Translations under genes and position numbers: made by a program | Part shown: positions 48,345 through 49,620 of the stretch, piece after piece | How the letters are laid out: every line of letters begins with the position of its first letter | Numbering within the stretch: the first letter of the stretch is position 1 | Notes under the pieces: generated by a model | Database searches by the model: none | The model's input: only the letters and a program-made list of their open reading frames with translations | Told to the model about the DNA's origin: nothing | Source: Acidimicrobiales bacterium | GTDB taxonomy: Bacteria > Actinomycetota > Acidimicrobiia > Acidimicrobiales > Aldehydirespiratoraceae | Assembly: GCA_029263215.1 (NCBI GenBank) | Contig: JAJCXY010000120.1 | Span: forward strand, 1-49,620 | Reading direction: 5' to 3' | DNA length: 49,620 nucleotides

Positions 48345-49620
48345 GCGCCTGATCGAACGCGCTGGGTTCGCGGGGTTCTGAGAAGTAGTAGCCGAGGGCC
48401 TGGTCGCAGTCGAGCTCCTCAAGAACCTGCAGCTGCTCGCGGGTTTCCACCCCTTCGGCGATGACGATCAGGCCCAAGGCATGGGCGAGGTCGATTATCG
48501 CCGCGACGATCGTGGCTGCGTTGGCGTCGGTACCGAGCCCGGACACGAAGGAGCGGTCGATTTTCAAGACATCAAGCGGCAGGCGCTGAAGGTAGGCGAA
48601 CTGGCTCCAACCGGTACCGAAGTCGTCGATTCCGAGGCTGATCCCGAGGCGCCGGAGCTCGTCGAGCTGTTCGGTGGCCGACTCGGCGTCGCCCATCAGG
48701 GCCGACTCTGTGATCTCGAGACAGATCTCGTCGGTGGTGATGCCTGCTTCAGCCACCGAGTTCTGCACGAAGCCGATGAGGTCGGGGTCGCCGAGCTGGC
48801 GGGCCGAGAGGTTGACCCAGATGCGTACGGGTTCCTGATCGGGGGTGCGATGTATGCGCCAGCGAGCAGCCTGTTGGCAGGCTTCGGCGATGACCCACCG
48901 GCCGATCTCGACGATCAGGCCCGACTCCTCGGCGAGGGGTATGAACTCCCCCGGTGGTATCAGGCGACCATCGGGTCGTTGCCAGCGCACGAGTGCTTCG
49001 AAGCCGACGATGCTGCCTGAGTCGAGATCGAGTTCGGGCTGGTAGTGGAGTCGTAGTTCGTTGTTTTCGATCGCCCGCCGCAAAGCCTCTTCGGTGTCGA
49101 GCCGCTCGAGTGCGAGGCTCTGGTCGACTTCGTCGTGGATGGCGAACCTGCCACGGCCCTCGTGCTTGGCCTCGTACATGGCGGTGTCGGCGTGATCGAG
49201 CACCTGATGGGGGTTGTCGTGGCCGAGTGAGGTGGCGATACCGATCGAGGCACCGAGGGGAACCTCGCGGCCGTCTAGGACAAATGGTCGCTCGAAGGCA
49301 TCGAGGATCCGGCGAGCCACCGCGGTGGCACCACGTGCGCCGTCGGTGCCCGCGCAGAGCATTACGAACTCATCGCCACCGATTCGAGCCAGGGTGTCGC
49401 CGGGGCGCACGATGGCGATGAGCCGTTCGGCCACCTTGGTGAGGGCGGTGTCGCCGCTCTGATGGCCGAGGGTGTCGTTGATCGTCTTGAAGCCGTCGAG
49501 ATCGATGAAGAGCACACCGATGGGCTGGAGGGTTCGGCGGGAGATGGCGAAGGCCTGGTCCATCCGATCGAGCAGGAGGGCCTTGTTGGGTAGGCCGGTG
49601 AGTTCGTCGTGGAACGCCTG
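48331..49620 (-). CDS. GGDEF-EAL protein (5' end outside window)
   Basis: C-terminal 429 codons of a cyclic di-GMP turnover protein, still open at the right edge; sensor domains must lie beyond 49620. The visible part starts within the GGDEF domain (HDELTGLPNKALLLDR), with IDLDGFKTINDTLGH and an intact GGDEF in RIGGDEFVML. The EAL domain has FEALVRWQRPDG, a complete ESALMG acid motif, DDFGTGWSQFAYLQ with KIDRSF, and AEGVET. Both sites appear competent. It is the third GGDEF-EAL protein in 50 kb and unlike the other two in its junction sequences, so this is not a recent tandem copy. Confidence 0.94.
   Translation of the reverse strand, partial: QAFHDELTGLPNKALLLDRMDQAFAISRRTLQPIGVLFIDLDGFKTINDTLGHQSGDTALTKVAERLIAIVRPGDTLARIGGDEFVMLCAGTDGARGATAVARRILDAFERPFVLDGREVPLGASIGIATSLGHDNPHQVLDHADTAMYEAKHEGRGRFAIHDEVDQSLALERLDTEEALRRAIENNELRLHYQPELDLDSGSIVGFEALVRWQRPDGRLIPPGEFIPLAEESGLIVEIGRWVIAEACQQAARWRIHRTPDQEPVRIWVNLSARQLGDPDLIGFVQNSVAEAGITTDEICLEITESALMGDAESATEQLDELRRLGISLGIDDFGTGWSQFAYLQRLPLDVLKIDRSFVSGLGTDANAATIVAAIIDLAHALGLIVIAEGVETREQLQVLEELDCDQALGYYFSEPREPSAFDQALNQL

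Noticed and set aside
1-49620. tRNA genes, rRNA genes, insertion sequences, prophage and CRISPR arrays
   Set aside because: None found on reading; gaps between genes are too short (all below about 155 bases), and those read closely showed no cloverleaf-like or transposon-end structures.

Overview
The window is GC-rich chromosomal DNA from a free-living actinobacterium. Three gene types point to Actinomycetota: an S-(hydroxymethyl)mycothiol dehydrogenase next to its usual metallo-beta-lactamase partner, an F420-type luciferase-like oxidoreductase, and a TetR regulator whose DNA-binding half resembles KstR. The DUF1800/DUF1501 pair with actinobacterial-style SLH repeats and the gene mix suggest the class Acidimicrobiia, but this is inference and no rRNA is present to test it. 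I see no tRNA, rRNA, insertion sequence, phage gene or CRISPR array. Coding density is very high. No gene-free stretch exceeds about 155 bases, so nearly everything is packed into short operons, many with 1 to 4 base stop/start overlaps.

Layout. 1-3150: an MFS transporter cut by the window edge, a divergent EamA exporter, and an acyl-CoA synthetase. 3208-6235 (+): SRPBCC protein, type I sulfatase and RNase Z-like metallo-hydrolase in one tight run. 6238-10366 (-): SPFH membrane protein, small ribbon-helix-helix protein, GNAT, methyltransferase, then the mycothiol formaldehyde detoxification pair. 10433-11851 (+): luciferase-like oxidoreductase and a cupredoxin lipoprotein with a good promoter and a Crp-like site. 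11912-18221 (-): alpha/beta hydrolase, Ppx/GppA phosphatase, MFS transporter, glutamyl-Q tRNA(Asp) synthetase, then a von Willebrand factor A lipoprotein behind a hairpin. 18340-23504 (+): VIT-type metal transporter, the DUF1800 and DUF1501-SLH surface pair, and a PLP-fold protein that has lost its catalytic lysine. 23522-27573 (-): crotonase-family protein, alpha/beta hydrolase and helicase HrpB. 27653-28501 (+): a YihY/BrkB membrane protein.

28525-36572 is the most unusual stretch. A 1144-residue membrane GGDEF-EAL protein is divergent from a two-gene operon encoding an S-adenosylmethionine decarboxylase-like protein and a LuxI-like (autoinducer synthase fold) acyltransferase. The 152-base gap between them holds three consecutive inverted repeats, one of which is a pair of consensus DnaA boxes facing away from each other. 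A CDF metal transporter and a second, soluble GAF-GGDEF-EAL protein follow. No spermidine synthase is nearby, so the decarboxylase-like/acyltransferase pair may make an acylated amine or S-adenosylmethionine-derived signal rather than a polyamine. That is a hypothesis, not a demonstrated function.

36606-49620: methionine aminopeptidase and a DUF4332 protein (+); an RNB ribonuclease and a DUF3048 exported protein (-); a five-gene minus-strand operon led by a lone cyclic-nucleotide-binding domain and containing ribokinase and nucleoside hydrolase (nucleoside ribose salvage); an NfeD-like/flotillin membrane operon (+); a Crp/Fnr regulator and a KstR-like TetR regulator whose start codons collide; and a third GGDEF-EAL protein running off the right edge.
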